Shown: one piece after another, positions 59,568 to 64,000 of the stretch
How positions within the stretch are numbered: position 1 is the first letter of the stretch
Layout of the letters: the number at the start of each line of letters is the position of its first letter
Source: Gamarada debralockiae
Lineage: Eukaryota; Ascomycota; Leotiomycetes; Helotiales; Hyphodiscaceae
NCBI GenBank assembly: GCA_002803225.1
Contig: NXFV01001736.1
Location: 62,001 to 126,000, forward strand
DNA length: 64,000 nucleotides
Direction of reading: 5' to 3'
Notes under the pieces: generated by a model
Seen by the model: the letters and a program-made list of their open reading frames with translations, nothing else
The model's database searches: none
What the model was told of the DNA's origin: nothing
Made by a program: the position numbers and the translations under genes

Positions 59568-62500
59568 ATGTCATCCGCCTCCAACACCCCTCCGGAAGGG
59601 TACTTCAACGATCTTTCTCGGCCGACGGGCAACAACGGACGAAATAAACGACAGAGAAGTCCGGCTGGCGAGACAAATGGAAATGCAGAAGCTGCGAGTG
59701 GAGGAGATTCGAATGTACCCAAGCCGAAGAGAATAGCGTGTATCATATGTAGGAAGAGGAAGCTCAAGTGCGATGGATCCAAGCCAAGCTGCTCAACATG
59801 TACGAGATTGGGGCATAGTTGCGCGTATGATGAAGTACGGAGAAAGTCTGGACCAAAGCGAGGCTATGTGAAAGCGTTGGAGGAGAGATTGAGTAAGCAG
59901 TGGTCATGTTCCCGTTGTGGCGCCGCAAGTGCTAATGTACCTCTCTTCTCACAGAACAAGTCGAGACGTTGCTCAAGACCCAAGATCCTCCGGCCACATC
60001 ACCAGATTCAGCACCAACGAGCTTCGCTAGCGGGCAAAGCAATGTCAGCGGAGTTGGATTGCGAACTGTTCCTGCTACGGATTTCAACATCACCAACCCC
60101 TCCATCGGAATTGTCGGTGGAGTGACTGACGAACGCTGGCGTTTCAATGGCGAATCACCACAGCCCCCTCTGGACGATATGGCATTTCCTACGGACATAA
60201 ACATGGGGATGGGCCTCGATGACAGTACTTTCACCTGGGAAATGATCGGACTCGGTCTTGAGGAGCCTCTACCTCCTCAAGAGACAATTGATGAATTGTA
60301 CGTGAATCATCCCGACAATTTACTGAATCAATCGCTGATATGAGATATTCAGACACCAAATCTACTTCGACAAAATCCATCCATCAGTTCCAATGATACA
60401 CAAATATCGATATCTTGCAGCCATGAACCTGTAAGTACTAGGAGTCTCTTGAATACATTGTTACTGCTTATTTGGGCCGTGATTTAAGAGTTTTTCTCTC
60501 AGCCACACTTTCTCATCGTTGGCATTGGAATTTTTGTTACCATATATTCTCTTTTGGCGTTTATAGTGTTGCTGTTGTATTCGATGATCAAACTGACTGA
60601 AAGACGATCAGTTCACCGAATCAGCGCCCCCCAGTCGCATTGCGATATGCCATGTGGACTCTTGCTGCATCCGTAACGGAGAAGTTCATGGATCTCAGGG
60701 ATCACTTCTATCAACGATCTCGAAAGTACATGGAGAGTGACTATTTGAAAGGCCACGGTGAACACATGATATCTATCGCGCATGCTCAGACACATGTTAT
60801 TTTGGCGTCCTACGAGTTCAAGATGATGTACTTTCCCAGAGCGTGGATGAGCACCGGTTCTGCTATCCGTCTATGTCAAATGTGAGTATTGTCCAGCCAG
60901 CATAGACAATTAAGCATGCTGACTCTCTAAAGGATGGGTCTACACCGACTAGATGGCGCAGGTTTGGATGTCAAACAATGTCTTCCTCCCCCTCGAGATT
61001 GGACAGAGAGAGAAGAGAGACGCAGGACATTCTGGATGGCGTTCTGCGAAGACCGTTATGCCAGTATCGGAACAGGCTGGCCAATGACCGTTGATGAGAA
61101 AGACATCCTTACAGATCTACCCGCATCGGACGAAGCTTTTGAGATGAGCAAGCCAGAACGGACACTATCACTTACAGATACCATGAGCCCTTCCGGAGCT
61201 TCCAAGCTATCGGCATTTGGAGGAATTGTGTTTATGGCATGTCTTTTTGGAAGGAATCTCATCCATTTACATCGCCCGGATGCTGATGACCGCGACAACG
61301 ATCTCAATGGCGAATTCTGGAAGCGTCACAGGAATATGGACAACATCTTACTCAACACTTCGCTGTCCATGCCATCACATCTCAAATTGCCAAATGGCCT
61401 TTCCAATCCGAATATCGTCTTCACGAACATGAACATCCATACATCTACGATCTGCCTCCATCAAGCTGCCATTTACAAGGCCGACAAAAACCGCCTACCG
61501 GCTTCGATCAGCGCAGAGAGTAAAGTGCGATGTATCACAGCAGCTAACGAGATCGCAAGTATCATGCGCATGATATCTCACATGGATTTGTCATCAGTAA
61601 GTACTTGAAAATACCGGCTTTTGACCCGACTAACCTTTTCAGATGAATCCATTTATATCCTTCTGCCTATATGTTGCGGCTCGCGTTTTTGTGCAATATC
61701 TGAAGAGCAGACCAGATGACAGCCAAACTGGGGATTCGCTAAGATTTCTCCTCTCCGCTATGAACGCCCTGAAAAGAAAGAATCCCCTGACGGAGTCCTT
61801 CTTGGTTCAATTGGATGTTGATCTGGAAGGGCTTGGTATGCGAAATCCGAAGTACAAATCGATATTCGCATACAGTGAAGATAATGTAAGTACTCAAATC
61901 CTCTATTAGACGTACAAAAGCTAATGAACAAAGCTGGGTCTGTCGAGTGCGAAGATGCCTACAATAGGAGGCGGCCCGAATCGCAGCATCTTTCGAAATG
62001 AATGCAATTTTATGAAAGTCCCTGAAGATGCGCCAAATCCAATGGATAACAGCCCGACAGTTACTACAGATACTGCGAATGACTTTCGCCGCGGCTCGGA
62101 TCCAACTTCTGGAACAAGTGACCAACCTAATTGGATCCCTCTTCCGGATCATGCACCTAACCATCAAGGACAAGACGTTCAGCGCACAATGCAAGGACTG
62201 GCTCTTGGCTCGGGACCGAGAGCCACTTTTGGATCTGGAGATTTGAGCAGTGGAGGATACAGTGAAAGCAGCAATAACGACACTAGCCTATCTCCAAACA
62301 CAGGCAACTCAGGCTCAGATCGACCAACACCCAACTCGACTACTCCTTCAGAACCACGAGGGAATCTCCAACCTGGACAGACCTCAGGAGGCACTTCTTA
62401 CGAGACCAGCCCCGCATCCTCGCATAATGCTCGTGTGCCACCGGCTACGGATAGTCGATCGATGTCTTCTTTCTTTTCTACGCAACCAGATTACACCGGT

Positions 62501-62698
62501 ATATCTGCCACTGGTATTACCGATAATAATGCTTTCACCATGCCAGAGACACCTGGAAGGGACTTCCAAGTACCTCCTGGGTGGGAGATGAGCGGCCAGA
62601 CTACAGGACTGACGCCTGTGGGAGAAGGAGTCTTTAGACAGCTTATGGGACTGGGACCAATGGATACCATGGATCTTGGATGGGAAGGAGGATCTTAG
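59568..62698 (+). CDS. Zn2Cys6 transcription factor with fungal middle-homology region
   Basis: Seven exons (59568-59892, 59955-60297, 60353-60430, 60612-60881, 60933-61596, 61643-61885, 61934-62698) give about 895 residues. Cysteines 58, 61, 68, 75, 78 and 85 form the binuclear cluster C-x2-C-x6-C-x6-C-x2-C-x6-C. RRKSGPKRGYVKALEERLK and QVETLLKTQDP follow as linker and coiled coil. The fungal transcription-factor domain begins near ELHQIYFDKIHPSVPMIHKY and includes SAIRLCQMMGLHRLDG, DWTEREERRRTFWMAFCEDR and YASIGTGWPM. The C-terminal 250 residues are Ser/Thr/Pro/Gly-rich and end MDTMDLGWEGGS. It is a DNA-binding nuclear regulator. Its target genes cannot be inferred, because no pathway genes lie beside it. 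The ATG at 59568 was chosen over an upstream non-ATG start. Confidence 0.92.
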
Positions 62699-64000
62699 AG
62701 ACGAACATTTTCAGTCAATTTCTACGATGGTACATAGGGAAAATTCTACTCGGATAACGAGGAGTCACGGGGTTTGATCTGGACTCGGAGGAGGCTTTTG
62801 GGACAGGAAATGAAGCCCCTTTCTTCATTCTGTTCAGTGTACATATATTTGTACATGATACCATTCGCTTGACGGGCGTTCATTTCCAGCATGTAACACC
62901 ATATAGGGAAGGATTTCGGATTGGCTACATCCTACTCATGTCTAATAACCACGGCCATCAGTTCATCAAATCAAGTTTATAGAAAGGAATCAAACATATC
63001 ATGATACTATTTTCGCGCGTCGATCCCTGAACCTTAAAATGTATAACGAATAGCAACCCGTCTCCCAACAATAGCATTTCCCACCTCTGAATCTGTGAAA
63101 CGTGGTATTCAACGTTCAGCCCAAAAAGCCACTGCTCCCCGATCGGGATGCATTTCGCGAGCCTGACATGGGGGTTGGTGGAGTTGAAACGTTGTAACGC
63201 CAACGGCTGTATGCAGCCGCCCTCCCAGTCCTCTTTCCTCGCACATGCGAGCAAGCAATCCAGCATCTAAAGTCCGTCAAAGCACAATCGTGTGACCGTG
63301 GTCTGCTTTCCTTTTCTTGGGAGACGACGAAGCGGGATAAGGTCACGCTTCCGACTTCGGAAGCGGTACAAGGAGGCAGGTAGAGCTGAGGGGGTGTATG
63401 TTTAGGAGATCGTCGAGGGTTTGGAGAAGGATGACCCGACTCGTAAGTGACCCTATGAATAGCCATACAGTACTGGGGTCACCGATGCGTGTCGACTAAT
63501 AAGATTAAGCATATTCTTTGACGTGCAATCTCCAGCAATCAGATAATTGGGTTTACTCGCCAAGATATCCCAAGTTAGGGCTGGGCAGCGTTTTGACATC
63601 TCCGCGGCTGTACTAGGTACTTGAGGTTTTTGGGTCGGGAGGAATGTTGGGGATGTATTGGTACATGGTGTTGGTGCCCTTCTAATTTTATACAATTGTA
63701 CATGGAGGTTCAGAAGATCTGGATGCGAAGAACGAATAAGAAATCCCCGGACCAGATCTCGGAAAGTCTTTGGTACTCGGTGCGCTCGGTATTCTGCTCC
63801 CCTACTTCTTGGACCTCCGCTTTCCTTGATTCCGCACTCGTTCGGCCACAACCCATTTGTTTGGATTCCGTACTTTTCGGGTCTTGTATCCTCCTTTGGC
63901 CTACAAAGGGCGTTAGTTATCTTCCTTTAACGGGATCTTTCGCAAAACTTACAGGCATGCCCCATGGGCTGACGGGATGCACGTTACCCTTAGATTTCCC
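62699..64000. other. Right end of window, no gene recognised
   Basis: The first part is 3' flank of the regulator. Minus frames at 63116-63466 and 63453-63851 (116 and 132 codons) have no family pattern or splice logic. A gene could begin beyond the edge. Confidence 0.4.

Noticed and set aside
63453..63851. 132-codon minus-strand frame near the right edge
   Set aside because: No recognisable domain; composition and lack of splice context do not support a gene.
10788..64000. Possible secondary-metabolite, defence or other functional cluster
   Set aside because: Neighbouring genes belong to unrelated housekeeping processes. No backbone synthase, transporter-regulator set, integrase or tandem defence genes were seen.

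Overview
This window is nuclear DNA of a filamentous ascomycete (Pezizomycotina). The genes are broken by short introns, mostly 45-60 nt, with GT...AG ends and CTAAC/CTGAC-type branch sites. The proteins are typical fungal families: Cch1, a Zn2Cys6 factor, a MATA-type HMG box and Vsb1. The protein flavour suggests Leotiomycetes, but that is an impression from memory. Intron-exon structures below were built by hand, by joining reading frames at splice consensus sites and checking phase.

Layout. The left 11 kb is gene-poor. It holds the N-terminal part of a glutathionylspermidine-synthase-like gene running off the left edge, a small secreted protein, a C2H2 zinc-finger gene, a polytopic membrane protein that seems frameshifted, a decayed cyclin gene (about 5.95-7.06 kb), and repeats with C-to-T/G-to-A differences typical of repeat-induced point mutation (RIP). 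From 10.8 to 19.4 kb, all on the minus strand, lie a membrane-anchored Cys/Ser/Thr-rich surface protein, a low-complexity zinc-ribbon protein with a possibly split 3' part, a ferroportin-like (SLC40) transporter and a small Ser-rich protein. The voltage-gated calcium channel Cch1 fills 21.5-28.2 kb and is divergent from a DDT/WHIM/PHD chromatin protein (29.1-32.0 kb). Next on the plus strand are an HMG-box factor, GINS subunit Psf1 and the vacuolar SulP/STAS/cNMP protein Vsb1.

From 45.2 to 46.6 kb is a broken patatin-like phospholipase gene, followed by a 60-bp tandem repeat. Two unrecognised minus-strand genes (47.4-49.4 kb) precede casein kinase 2 beta and the Rab GEF subunit Ric1. Ric1 is divergent from the THO subunit Tex1/THOC3. 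A seven-exon Zn2Cys6 regulator and 1.3 kb without a convincing gene close the window.

The genes do not form a biosynthetic or defence cluster. They are mostly unrelated housekeeping functions: replication, mRNA export, kinase signalling, Golgi trafficking, calcium and iron transport, transcription. I found no convincing undescribed system. The most interesting signals are decay products (cyclin and patatin pseudogenes, RIP-like repeats, a duplicated Psf1 exon tail) and splicing oddities (two GC-AG introns sharing the donor GCACGT, and a 592-nt CK2-beta intron with an open frame). No tRNA, rRNA or CRISPR was found.
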